DNA of 19,057 nucleotides. Source: an uncultured Acidimicrobiaceae bacterium (GTDB taxonomy: Bacteria; Actinomycetota; Acidimicrobiia; Spongiisociales; UBA5794). Position 1 is the first letter of the stretch, and every line of letters starts with the position of its first letter. The notes beneath the pieces were generated by a model. The model was given only the letters and a program-made list of their open reading frames with translations. It ran no database searches and was not told the DNA's origin. The stretch is from positions 1 through 19,057 of the forward strand of contig CAMYJM010000049.1 of NCBI GenBank assembly GCA_947258635.1, written 5' to 3'. Positions 6,938 to 14,932 of the stretch are shown piece after piece. Position numbers and translations under genes: made by a program.

Positions 6938-8446
6938 ATGGCCACCAATATCCACAACTGGCAGCAGCGGGTCGACTGGACGCTTTCGGCGATCCTCTGG
7001 GTCGGGTACGGCTTGAGCCTGTTCCTGTCGGGCTGGCGCCAGGGAGCGACGCCCGGCGTGACTCTGGCCGCCGTCTTTGCCGGTACCTATGTGGTTGCGA
7101 TGCAGATCATCCCGCGACGCGTTCGCAACACCGCGCAACTCGGTGAGATCCTGGCGATCATCGGAGTCATAGTCGCGCTGGTCGGAACGGCTCTCACCGG
7201 CGGGATCGAGTCGGGCTATGTGATTTTCCTCGTGGCTCCTGCGTTCTTCGCCGGAGCCTTCCTCGGATCGCGTGTCGGCCTCGAGACGGCATTGCTGGCC
7301 GCCGTCGGCCTCGTTGTTGTCGTCGCCGCGCTGGGCCAACCGGTTCTGGACGGACGCGTCCTGGAGTCGGTCGCGCTGTTCGTGCTGATCGCGCTGACGA
7401 TGTCACAGATGCGCCGGATCCTCGTCGAGGACCGGATCCGCTCGGATGAGCTGGCGGCGACCACCGAGATGCGCATCAGTCGGCTGGAGACGGCTCACGA
7501 TTTGCTGGAGACCCTCTCCAACCTGGCCAGCGCGGCTGAGCTCAACCCGGTGACCGTGGGACAAGCCGCGCTACGTGACATCGCCGCCCGGGTCCCTTTT
7601 GCGGCGGGCCAGGTGCTGGTGACGGCCGGGGACAACGACGTTGTCGCCGCAACCCGGGGCGAGCCCGACGCCGATGCCGAGCCCCACGAGTACACGATCC
7701 GGATCGCCGACCGCACCGTCGGCCGCCTTCTTCTCTGGCCGCTGCCGGAAACCGATCTCGCCGAGTGGCGGGAGTCGATCGAACTTGCTCTCCAGCCGGT
7801 CGCCATTGCGTTCGAGAACTCGCGGTTGCTTCAGCAGATCGCGCACCGCGCAGTTCGCGGGGAACGCTCCCGTATCGCGCGGGAGCTTCATGACGACATC
7901 GGGCCGTCGCTGGCTTCGCTCGGGCTCTCGATCGACATGGCGATCCATCAATTCGAGACCGAACCCGAGCTGACCCGCCATCTCGATACGACCCGGCGCC
8001 ACATCACCGCTTTGATCGAGACGGTACGGGGCGCCGCCGCCGACCTGCGCCAGGATGAGACCGAGAGCGTCGTCGAGAAGGCTCATATCCTGGCGGCCGA
8101 CGTCGACGCCGACGGCCCCTCGGTCATGGTGGCAATCGACGAGCTGAGACCACCACGTGGGAACACGGCGGTCGAGATCAAGGCCATCTTGACCGAGGCC
8201 TTTCGCAATGCCGTGGCCCATTCCGGAGCGACGACCGTCTCGGTGCAGGGCGTCGTCGACAGGGACAGCGGACGAATCGTCGTGGTGGACGACGGCAATG
8301 GCTTCGATCCCACTGCCACGCCACGAGGCCACTTTGGCATCATTGGGATGAAAGAAAGGGCGGCCAACATCAACGCCGACCTCGACGTGAGTTCGCGAGC
8401 GGGCGTCGGCACCACGGTTTCTATCACGTGGGGAAGGCAGAAGTGA
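6938..8446 (+). CDS. Membrane sensor histidine kinase, NarL/DesK type
   Basis: The 502-residue product is a sensor kinase that would autophosphorylate on His and pass the phosphate to the adjacent regulator. Residues about 15-155 form around six hydrophobic segments with little outside loop, suggesting a membrane-embedded sensor. Residues about 180-300 look like a GAF-type domain. The HisKA_3 dimerisation helix has RELHDDIGPSLASLG with H318 as the phosphoacceptor. The HATPase domain has the N box EAFRNAVAHSGA (420-431), DDGNGFDP (451-458) and the G2-like GIIGMKERA (468-476). The ATG at 6938 is chosen because the membrane part begins just after it; there is no clear ribosome binding site. The stop overlaps the regulator start by 4 nt. 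The signal is unknown. Confidence 0.92.
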   Translation: MATNIHNWQQRVDWTLSAILWVGYGLSLFLSGWRQGATPGVTLAAVFAGTYVVAMQIIPRRVRNTAQLGEILAIIGVIVALVGTALTGGIESGYVIFLVAPAFFAGAFLGSRVGLETALLAAVGLVVVVAALGQPVLDGRVLESVALFVLIALTMSQMRRILVEDRIRSDELAATTEMRISRLETAHDLLETLSNLASAAELNPVTVGQAALRDIAARVPFAAGQVLVTAGDNDVVAATRGEPDADAEPHEYTIRIADRTVGRLLLWPLPETDLAEWRESIELALQPVAIAFENSRLLQQIAHRAVRGERSRIARELHDDIGPSLASLGLSIDMAIHQFETEPELTRHLDTTRRHITALIETVRGAAADLRQDETESVVEKAHILAADVDADGPSVMVAIDELRPPRGNTAVEIKAILTEAFRNAVAHSGATTVSVQGVVDRDSGRIVVVDDGNGFDPTATPRGHFGIIGMKERAANINADLDVSSRAGVGTTVSITWGRQK

Positions 8447-9081
8447 CAATACGTATAGCCCTCGCCGACGACCACCGCTTGCTGCTCGAAGGACTCGCCC
8501 AGGCACTCAACGGGATTCCTGACATCGACGTCGTCGGTACCGCGGTCGACGGCACGCAACTCATCGAACTGGTCGCGGCCACCGCTCCCGACGTCATACT
8601 GGTCGACATCGAGATGCCGGGAACCACCGGAATCGCCGCTCTAGGCAGCATGGAGAATGCCCCCCCGGCCATCGTTGTCACCATGCACGCCGACGAGGAG
8701 CACCGGGCGAAAGCCGCGGCCGTGGGTGCCGTCGGGTTCATGTCCAAATCCACTCCGCTGCCAGACCTGGCCGCGGCAATCCGGGCGGCCGCCGCCGGCG
8801 AATCTCTCATGACCGACGATGCGGAGTCGATCCTCGCCAAGCACCAGGATCCCGTCCTTTCCGCCGGGGCAGCCGCGCTGACCGCTCGCGAGAAGGAACT
8901 GCTCGGCATGCTGGCCTCTGGCGTCAGCGGCACCGAAGACCTGGCGCACCGGCTCTTCATATCGCAGAAGACGGTGAAGAACCATCTGGCGTCCATCTAC
9001 GACAAACTGGGCATCACCGACCGAGCCCAGGCCGCCGTCGAGGCGATAAGGCTTGGACTGCGGCCCCGGTCGGACGACTAG
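8443..9081 (+). CDS. Response regulator, NarL/LuxR family
   Basis: A DNA-binding response regulator of 212 residues and the partner of the upstream kinase. The receiver domain (1-125) has the acidic pair D9/D10, phosphoacceptor D55 (VILVDIEMPG), T80 and K102. The LuxR-type helix-turn-helix spans about 146-205 (LTAREKELLGML and FISQKTVKNHLASIYDKLG). The GTG at 8443 is chosen because GGGAAGG lies 5 nt upstream and GTGA overlaps the kinase stop; GTG 8428 is less likely. The genes are translationally coupled. The next gene downstream on the same strand, 130 bp away, is the Flp pilin, a plausible but unproven target. Confidence 0.95.
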   Translation: MTIRIALADDHRLLLEGLAQALNGIPDIDVVGTAVDGTQLIELVAATAPDVILVDIEMPGTTGIAALGSMENAPPAIVVTMHADEEHRAKAAAVGAVGFMSKSTPLPDLAAAIRAAAAGESLMTDDAESILAKHQDPVLSAGAAALTAREKELLGMLASGVSGTEDLAHRLFISQKTVKNHLASIYDKLGITDRAQAAVEAIRLGLRPRSDD

Positions 9082-9211
9082 CGGCCGTCACTCTCTGTGG
9101 CGGCCAACCCAACCCTCCGTACGAAATAGTGCGCCAGACCTATAGAAAAAGGGGGGGAGGTCACATAGGCTGAGCGATGGATCACCCTGCCATACAGGAG
9201 GTTAAGCAGAA
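9082..9211 (+). promoter_or_regulatory. Leader region of the Flp pilin gene
   Basis: A strong ribosome binding site AGGAGG (9196-9201) lies 10 nt before the pilin ATG. Upstream is an A5G7 tract flanked by a 5-bp inverted repeat GACCT/AGGTC (about 9138-9163), and TAGGCT (9166-9171) matches the TAnnnT -10 form. No good -35 is seen, which would fit control by an activator such as the neighbouring regulator. The tract's role is inferred only. Confidence 0.35.
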
Positions 9212-9385
9212 ATGCTTCGCATGTGGACGGCTCTTCAGAGCCGCTTTGTAGCCGATGAAGAAGGCGCCAGCCTTGTTGAGTACGCACTGCTGGTCGCTTT
9301 GATCGCAGTCGTGGCTCTCGTCGCCATCCGTTTCCTCGGAAACGCCGTGTCGGACGAGTTCAACAGTGTCGGAGGCCAGCTCTAG
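9212..9385 (+). CDS. flp: Flp/Fap-type pilin (type IVb)
   Basis: This is the major structural subunit of Tad pili. The 57-residue prepilin reads MLRMWTALQSRFVADEEG at its N-terminus, then the hydrophobic segment ASLVEYALLVALIAVV. Cleavage by a prepilin peptidase would fall between G18 and A19, giving a mature protein with the conserved Glu at position 5 followed by Tyr. The C-terminal part is short and polar, as usual for Flp pilins. A strong AGGAGG precedes the ATG at 9212, and a terminator follows. The assembly machinery is encoded on the other strand from 18511 downwards. No prepilin peptidase gene is in the window. Confidence 0.93.
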   Translation: MLRMWTALQSRFVADEEGASLVEYALLVALIAVVALVAIRFLGNAVSDEFNSVGGQL

Positions 9386-9404
9386 GGCTACCGAAAGACC
9401 AGAG

Positions 9405-9433
9405 AAAAAGGGCGCCCAGAGGGCGCCTTTTTT
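9405..9433. terminator. Strong bidirectional Rho-independent terminator
   Basis: GGCGCC (9411-9416) pairs with GGCGCC (9422-9427) around a 5-nt loop, extended outward by a G-T pair and five A-T pairs, so A-rich and T-rich tails flank the stem on both strands. It ends the flp transcript on the plus strand and the convergent hisC/decarboxylase-family transcript on the minus strand. Confidence 0.9.
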
Positions 9434-9442
9434 CGTTGGGGG

Positions 9443-10261
9443 TCACACCCAGCTGTGCAGGAGCTCCCCCCCGGGGAATGTGTAGCCCGAGGAGAAGTGG
9501 TAGGCGCCGACTACCTCCTCCGGTTGCAGGGGCATGTGCTCCTCGAGCTCCGACGGGTAGAACTCGAGGCTCCCCTCTCCAGTCCAGATGTCGTCGCTGA
9601 TTCGAACGTTCTCGGCGCCGAGCCGTACCAGCTCGAGGACCGAGGGCGCCGCATCCTTCACGATGCTGGGGAAGTGTCGGATGTGAAACAGCGGCAGACC
9701 CATTGGCCTGGGGAGCTCGGTTTGGGAGGTCTTCTCGTCCAGCCGGATGGTTCCCTCCATCAGACGTTCCTGGTGGGACGAGACGATCCCTTTCAATCTC
9801 ACGCCCGGCCCTTTCTGCGGCATGGCCGGGTTCAGTGAGTGGTAGTCCGTGATGCTGATCCGGCCCAGCTTCTTCGCGAAGCCCATGAACCAACCTCGGG
9901 CCATCGTGAAATCGTTGTCTACCCAGATCTGCAAACAGATCTGCCCCGGCTCGCCCTGGTATGAGCAACCGACCCAGATCGCCGCTTCGCGATACTGAGT
10001 TCTCTCCGGATTGAGGTATGCCATGTCTCTCTGGTTCTCCCAAAGCGACCACCATCTGCTGAAGGCCACGTAGGCCATGTCCGGTTCCGGTCCGGGTTGC
10101 AGAGGGTCCGGCAGATAGCGGGCGATAGCATCCGGGTCGGCCCGGTACGCGATATTCAGGTACTCGGTCGCGTAGTGCCATGGCATGTCCCCAACCAGCG
10201 AGGAACGGCCCTGCGGCGTCAGCGGGTAGGAAAACCCCTTGAGCCCGTCGATTTCGACCAT
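9443..10261 (-). CDS. Acetoacetate decarboxylase-family protein
   Basis: The 272-residue product matches the acetoacetate decarboxylase fold family. It has FSYPLTPQGRSSLVGD near the N-terminus, ARYLPDPLQP (47-56), YREAAIWVGCSYQGEPG (about 90-106) and VDNDFTMARGWFMGFAKKLG (114-133). In true decarboxylases a Lys of the GFPKK motif forms the Schiff base with the substrate; here K130/K131 sit in GFAKK, so the catalytic Lys appears kept. Many family members do other Schiff-base chemistry, so the substrate cannot be named. The ATG at 10261 has AGGAGG about 8 nt upstream and overlaps the hisC stop by one base (TGATG). It is probably in one operon with the aminotransferase gene. Confidence 0.85.
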   Translation of the reverse strand: MVEIDGLKGFSYPLTPQGRSSLVGDMPWHYATEYLNIAYRADPDAIARYLPDPLQPGPEPDMAYVAFSRWWSLWENQRDMAYLNPERTQYREAAIWVGCSYQGEPGQICLQIWVDNDFTMARGWFMGFAKKLGRISITDYHSLNPAMPQKGPGVRLKGIVSSHQERLMEGTIRLDEKTSQTELPRPMGLPLFHIRHFPSIVKDAAPSVLELVRLGAENVRISDDIWTGEGSLEFYPSELEEHMPLQPEEVVGAYHFSSGYTFPGGELLHSWV

Positions 10262-11338
10262 CAGTGGGCCTCCTCGCTCTCGAGCAGAACCTCCCTCAGG
10301 GCAGCCACCACTGCCTGGTTTTGCTCCTCGAGGCCGATCGTGATCCTCAGGTAGGTGGTCAGCTCGTCGTGGGCCAGAGGGCGAACGTGGATTCCTCTTC
10401 CGAGAAGGCTATCGCTCACGACATTCGCATCCATGGCGACGTCGACCAGGATGAAATTGGCCTGGCTCTTGGAGTACTCCAGGCCCATTTGATCGAAGGA
10501 GTCGTAGTAATACCGGAGACCTTCCCGCGCGGCACGCCGCGTTCTCTCGGCAAATGCTGAATCATCCAGGGCGGCGATCGCCCCGGCCTGACCCACCCGA
10601 TTGACGGAGTACGGCTCACGGGCCTTACGCATCATCTTGACCACATCTTCGTCGGCTATGGCGTACCCGATGCGGAGCCCGGCGAGACCGTAGATCTTGG
10701 AGAAGGTGCGGACGATGATCAGGTTCCGGTGGCGGTCCAAATAGCCCAGCGATGCCGGATACTCCGGATCATCGACATAATCCGCGTAGGCCTCGTCCAA
10801 CACGATGAGCACGTCTTCGGGTATGGATTCCACCAGCCTGGCGAACTCGGCAGTTTCTACGATGGTCCCGGTCGGGTTGCGTGACGGAGTCGATGAAGCC
10901 GTTGATGTCGATCCGGAAGCCATCTCTCAGAGGAACCCGGACGACGGTGGCGCCCATCTTCGAGGCGATGTTCCCATAGGCAGGGAACGAGACATCGGAC
11001 AAGATGATCTGATCGCCGGGATCGAGGAAGGTCAATCCGATAATGGTGATGACTCCGTCGGCTCCGTTCTCTATGAAGAACGATTCCGGACTGGGGCCCA
11101 GTTTCGCAGCCAGCTTCATAGTCAGCGCCTGGCACAGGCTATCGGGGTAGGCGCTCGACCGGGTCCGGACCTCGTTGACCATGGCCTCGATTGCCATAGG
11201 CGATGCACCCAGGGGGTTCTCGTTGGATGCCAGCTCGATGACACTCGAGATTCCGGATTCGGGCGCCACCTCCTCGATGGGTTTGCCGGGGACGTATTCA
11301 GCCCTCTTCAGAATGCTGGGCCTGGCGAGTCGGTTCAC
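10261..11338 (-). pseudogene. hisC: Histidinol-phosphate aminotransferase-like gene with an internal frameshifting deletion
   Basis: The two halves of a class I/II PLP aminotransferase lie in different frames. The first half (GTG 11338 to about 10880) has the HisC-like start ILKRAEYVPGKPIEEV, ELASNENPLGASP, and VSFPAYGN. The second half (10878 to 10261) has NPTGT, DEAYADYV, the PLP-lysine motif TFSKIYGLAGLRIGYAI, and SVNRVGQAGAI. Family members normally carry about 12 more residues, ending in CNPN, between the positions seen here as DSVT and NPTGT. The DNA goes from GTCACGC straight into AACCCGACC, so about 35 nt seem to be missing at 10879, removing a core strand and shifting the frame. It may be a pseudogene or an assembly error. 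GAGGAGGGG precedes the GTG by 12 nt. It might be an aromatic or other amino acid transaminase. Confidence 0.85.
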
Positions 11339-11376
11339 GTCGAACGCAGGCCCCTCCTCGGTGCCGCGCCCTGGAA

Positions 11377-11520
11377 TCACTTGCGGCCCACCCTGAGCCC
11401 GCCTCGCGCCGGCCGGTGGCACCGCGCAGATTCAGCAGCGCGGCGCGGTGTCCCGCGCCGGCCGATCTCGAGGAGGCCGCCGGGATCTCGCAACCGACCG
11501 CCCAAATCGTTTACGTCCAT
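11377..11520 (-). CDS. Possible small ORF upstream of hisC
   Basis: A 47-codon frame begins with ATG 11520 (MDVNDLGGRLRDPGGLLEIG) and has a TAnnnT-type box 7 nt upstream, which would suit a leaderless start. It lacks a ribosome binding site and its C-terminal half is Arg-rich low-complexity sequence. The next frame in the same stretch reads LLNLRGATGR, which resembles the first helix of AroQ-type chorismate mutases, so this may be a frame-damaged remnant of such a gene. The evidence is thin and the stretch may only be a leader. Confidence 0.25.
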   Translation of the reverse strand: MDVNDLGGRLRDPGGLLEIGRRGTPRRAAESARCHRPARGGLRVGRK

Positions 11521-11527
11521 GCCGTCG

Positions 11528-11533
11528 ACGCTA
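11528..11533 (-). promoter_or_regulatory. Candidate -10 box for the hisC operon
   Basis: The minus strand reads TAGCGT, a TAnnnT box, 7 nt before ATG 11520. Transcription would start at or near that ATG and run into hisC and the decarboxylase-family gene. No convincing -35 is visible at 16-18 nt. Confidence 0.3.
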
Positions 11534-11599
11534 GCCCACCCGGGGCAACAAAGGCATGCGGCCCCAGGATCCGCGGATGACGCGGCGCACCACCCGGCA

Positions 11600-12946
11600 T
11601 CAGGGTGCTCGGAGCACCACGAAGCTGTCGTCGCGGTAGAGCTCGCTCCAGCCGGCGTCCGCCAGGACCACCGTGAGCGGCCAGTCCGGCTCGAGCAACG
11701 CTTGAGTGATGCCGAGTTCGGCGAACTCGTCCCGCCATCCTTCGCCGCGGGTCAGGTCGACGTAGTCGGCGAAGTGATCGGCCCCATACAGCTCGGCTCG
11801 ATCATCGATGACGACCGACCGCCGGGGCCATTGGGCGTAGATGAAATAGCCACCCGGCCCGCTGCCGTGGAAGAGGGGCCCGGCGTCGATCAGCGCGAGG
11901 GCCGCTTGCGGCGGGAAGTCGGTTTCGCTGAGCCGGACGGGCCGAAGCAGACCGATCAGCGCCCCCACCAGCACCAGCGCGGTCGCAACACCTGCCACGA
12001 GCGGGGAATCGGTGCGGCGCTGCTCCCCGCCCGCCGGTACGATCCCCGGCGCTACATACGGCAGAGCCACGATCATTGCCGGATAGAGGTTGCGCACGGC
12101 GAGCATCCCGAAGAAGAGGAACGGGATGATGACGACCAGATCGTTCTTGGCGACCTTGCCGCGAGCCGCGGCGTAGATCGCGGCCATGATCAGGATCGCA
12201 TAAGGTGCCATGAAGGGATGGGTGTAGTCGGGCGGCATCCACTCGGTGATCAGCTCCAGGGCGGCCCGGCTTTCGAGGAATCGCAGCAGGATCTGCCAGA
12301 TCCCGAATCCGTGGGCCGTCAGGTTGGCGAGTACTGCGCCGATGGCCGCGAGTTCGAGGTGGCGCCAGGAGCGGCGCCGTATGGCCTCCAATACAACCAG
12401 TCCGATGCCCATGACGAAGGAGCCGTGCACCATCGCCCAGAGCCAGATCAGAGGGGGTATAACCCAGTCGGTTCGTTCGCTGCTGAGCCCGGCGGTCACG
12501 GCGGCGAGTAGCAGATAACTGAAGACGACGGGACGGGCGTTGGCGAAAGGCAATGCCTGCCACGTCAGCAGTATCCCCGCCACCGCGGTTGCCCCGAGAT
12601 GCATTGTGCGCCGGTGGGTCAGCGCCAGCGTGAGCACGATTGTCGCGGCCGCTACGACGAACATGTAGAGCGACACCCAACCGATGCCGCCCGTCGCCCG
12701 CTCGAGTGCCCCGAAGGTGATGTCGGCGAGCCACGATTGGGCCCGCCACGCCGCCCCGACGAACTCGAGCGAGAAGGGATCCGTCGTCAGGACCCGACCC
12801 CGATCGAGCTGCACCGTCCCGGCCCGGACGTGCCACAGAAAGGAGTTGTCGCCAAAGGGCCCCGTCACCGCCCAGGCGAGGCCGGCCAGGGGGACGACGA
12901 GGAAAACGTGGCGTACTGTGAGTCGGAAGCTACCAACTCGGCCCAC
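11600..12946 (-). CDS. Polytopic membrane protein of unknown function at the end of the Tad operon
   Basis: The 448-residue product has about ten hydrophobic segments followed by a C-terminal soluble domain of roughly 100 residues. The early sequence NSFLWHVRAG and TDPFSLEFVG, and the late VVIDDRAELYGADHFADYV and VLADAGWSELYRDDSFVVL, fit a group of bacterial GT-C-like membrane proteins with a conserved acidic first loop and a C-terminal cap. No activity is known to me. The GTG at 12946 has AGGAG about 9 nt upstream and starts 25 bp after the tadC stop, so it is likely co-transcribed with the pilus genes. A role in glycan or lipid-linked sugar handling, perhaps on pili, is speculation. Confidence 0.75.
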   Translation of the reverse strand: MGRVGSFRLTVRHVFLVVPLAGLAWAVTGPFGDNSFLWHVRAGTVQLDRGRVLTTDPFSLEFVGAAWRAQSWLADITFGALERATGGIGWVSLYMFVVAAATIVLTLALTHRRTMHLGATAVAGILLTWQALPFANARPVVFSYLLLAAVTAGLSSERTDWVIPPLIWLWAMVHGSFVMGIGLVVLEAIRRRSWRHLELAAIGAVLANLTAHGFGIWQILLRFLESRAALELITEWMPPDYTHPFMAPYAILIMAAIYAAARGKVAKNDLVVIIPFLFFGMLAVRNLYPAMIVALPYVAPGIVPAGGEQRRTDSPLVAGVATALVLVGALIGLLRPVRLSETDFPPQAALALIDAGPLFHGSGPGGYFIYAQWPRRSVVIDDRAELYGADHFADYVDLTRGEGWRDEFAELGITQALLEPDWPLTVVLADAGWSELYRDDSFVVLRAP

Positions 12947-12971
12947 GAAGGGTCTCCTGCCTATCGCGCGG

Positions 12972-13877
12972 TCAGAGGCTGCTGAGGCTGTCGACGATCT
13001 GCATCGCTGCCGGTGCCAGCAACACCACGAAGATCGCCGGGAAGATACACAGCACCAGCGGGAAGGTCATTTTCACCGGTGCCGCAAATGCCTTCTCCTG
13101 AATACGCTGCCGGCGGCGGACCCGGATCTCGTCCGCCTGCACCCGGAGCATCCGGGCCACCGAGACACCGAACTGATCCGCCTGGTTGATCGACAAGATG
13201 AACGAGTTGAGCTCATCGACATCGGTGCGGTCAGCCAGGGACTTCATCGCCTGGTTGCGGCTGACGCCAACCCGCGTCTCCTGGAGCATACGGGCGAACT
13301 CGTTGCTCAATTCGCCCGGCACGTTCTGCACGACTCGACCGAGCGCCGCCTCGAAGCCGAGGCCGGCCTCGACCGAGATCACGAGCAGGTCGATTACATC
13401 GGGAAGGTCTTTGGCGATCCGTTCCTTCCGCTCGTTGAGCTTGCGAGACAGAATCGCTTCCGGACCCAACACTCCCGCCACGACCACCAGGCCGAGGACC
13501 ATGACCTTCTGGCCGGCGGGGAGCACACCCTGTATCACTACCCAGAAGATCAGAGCGCCCGCCGCGGCAACGACGCGAATGGCGGCCCACGAGTTGCCGT
13601 CGATTCGGGGAAACCAGCCGGCGACCGCCAAACGCTTCTCGGCGCGTTGGGCCCACCCCAGCGGAGTGAACCGCAGCAGGAAGCGGCCGATCTTGCCGGC
13701 GAGCGGAGCCACTGCCCGCTCATTGAAATTGGCGGCGAGCAGCTCTTCGCGGCTTTGCAGAGACGCCAGCCGGCTTCCGGATCGCTCCCCGGATCTGACC
13801 ACGCCGAGGCCGACGTAGATACCGAGGGCGAGCATCGAGACTCCAACCGCGACTGCCGGGAACAGCAAGGTTTCCAT
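12972..13877 (-). CDS. tadC: Tad pilus inner-membrane platform protein TadC
   Basis: TadC forms, with TadB, the membrane platform that the CpaF ATPase drives to assemble or retract Flp pilin. The 301-residue product has an N-terminal membrane helix, two helices at about 97-140, the T2SSF domain (DLPDVIDLLVISVEAGLGFEAAL at 157-179, then QADQFGVSVARML at 232-244), and a C-terminal helix (MTFPLVLCIFPAIFVVLLAP). The ATG at 13877 overlaps the tadB stop by one base (TAATG), so this start is preferred over the longer frame. Confidence 0.93.
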   Translation of the reverse strand: METLLFPAVAVGVSMLALGIYVGLGVVRSGERSGSRLASLQSREELLAANFNERAVAPLAGKIGRFLLRFTPLGWAQRAEKRLAVAGWFPRIDGNSWAAIRVVAAAGALIFWVVIQGVLPAGQKVMVLGLVVVAGVLGPEAILSRKLNERKERIAKDLPDVIDLLVISVEAGLGFEAALGRVVQNVPGELSNEFARMLQETRVGVSRNQAMKSLADRTDVDELNSFILSINQADQFGVSVARMLRVQADEIRVRRRQRIQEKAFAAPVKMTFPLVLCIFPAIFVVLLAPAAMQIVDSLSSL

Positions 13878-14932
13878 TAGATATCCACCGCCACGATCTT
13901 GCGGAGCCACATGACCCCGAGTACCAGACCCACCCCGGCGCCGACAAGCGACATTATTCCCGGGAAGGTCGTCAGGAGCGGCTCGAGGTACTGCTGATTT
14001 GTCAGATAGAGAAAGATGAACAGGAAGATGGGCAGGCCGCCGAGAACAATCGCCGATATCCGGCCTTCAGCCGTCAGCGCTCTCATCTCACGGCGCAGCC
14101 GATTGCGCTCGACCATGGTCTCCGCTGCCGTCTGCAGGACCTCGGCCAGGTTGCCTCCGACTTCACGTTGGATGTTTATCGCGAGCACCGCCCAGTCGAA
14201 GTCCTTGGATTCCATTCGGTCTGCAACCATCTTCAGGGAGTCGACGGGGGATCGACCGAGCCGAGTCTCGGTTATTGCCCTCTGGAACTCGCGTCCCGTC
14301 GGGTCCGAAGCCTCCGAGCCAACGGCCTCTACGGCCTGCAGAAGGGAGTATCCGGCGCGCAGCGACGTCGAAATGAGGTTGAGAGTATCGGGCAGCTGGT
14401 CCTCGAACCGGCTTCTCTCTCGAGACGCCACCGTCTGCACTAGGGCGCCGGCGATCGCCAGCGCGATCACTGCAACAACCAGCGCAACAATGGCCCCTCC
14501 GGTGAACAGGAACACAACCAGCCCGAGAGCGACGGCAACACCGATCGCGATCGTGATGGCCTCTCCCGGTCGCACCGGGACGTTGGCCTGCTCCAGGGCG
14601 GTCTCGATCATGCTGAACACGCCGCGGTCATGCGCCATGGTCTCGGCGCGGCGGGAAAAGGCGCGCAGGATCGGCATCTTGCCGAAGAAGCCGCGATCGG
14701 CTGTGGAGACGTCGGCGTAGACACCAAGGCGCCCGGATAGGTCGCGCTCGACGCTCCGGCTCGGGCCGACCAGGATGGCGAACAGCAGGCCGAGCGCTAT
14801 CCCGCCGGCGACGGCGCCGATGAAGGGGAGTACCTTGGCGTCACCGCCAAACGACTGCGCCAGCGCCGGAGAAGCCCCGCCGAGGAGCAGGCCGACAGCG
14901 CCGCCGAGGCCGATAACCAGTCGCCGCCACAT
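13877..14932 (-). CDS. tadB: Tad pilus inner-membrane platform protein TadB
   Basis: TadB is the partner of TadC in the pilus platform. The 351-residue product begins with a signal-like segment (MWRRLVIGLGGAVGLLLGGA, ending ALAQ), then a membrane helix at 36-56, a pair of helices at 125-165, the T2SSF domain at about 176-300 (QLPDTLNLISTSLRAGYSLL, then VGGNLAEVLQ), and two C-terminal helices. The signal-like N-terminus could be cleaved or serve as an extra membrane anchor. Its ATG overlaps the cpaF stop by one base. Confidence 0.93.
   Translation of the reverse strand: MWRRLVIGLGGAVGLLLGGASPALAQSFGGDAKVLPFIGAVAGGIALGLLFAILVGPSRSVERDLSGRLGVYADVSTADRGFFGKMPILRAFSRRAETMAHDRGVFSMIETALEQANVPVRPGEAITIAIGVAVALGLVVFLFTGGAIVALVVAVIALAIAGALVQTVASRERSRFEDQLPDTLNLISTSLRAGYSLLQAVEAVGSEASDPTGREFQRAITETRLGRSPVDSLKMVADRMESKDFDWAVLAINIQREVGGNLAEVLQTAAETMVERNRLRREMRALTAEGRISAIVLGGLPIFLFIFLYLTNQQYLEPLLTTFPGIMSLVGAGVGLVLGVMWLRKIVAVDI

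Noticed and set aside
5196..7016. 606-codon plus-strand open frame
   Set aside because: It is antisense to uvrB and coaE, both of which have unmistakable motifs; long antisense frames are expected in GC-rich coding DNA.
9177..9251. 24-codon plus-strand frame with a CxxC pair (ATG 9177) overlapping the pilin start
   Set aside because: It has no properly spaced ribosome binding site and overlaps flp out of frame; a leader peptide is possible but unsupported.
10805..12511. 568-codon plus-strand open frame
   Set aside because: It is antisense to the hisC-like gene and the membrane protein, is rich in Arg, Gly, His and Asp, and has no domain-like sequence.
12684..13880. 398-codon plus-strand open frame
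   Set aside because: It is antisense to tadC, which has clear T2SSF motifs and an overlapping start with tadB.
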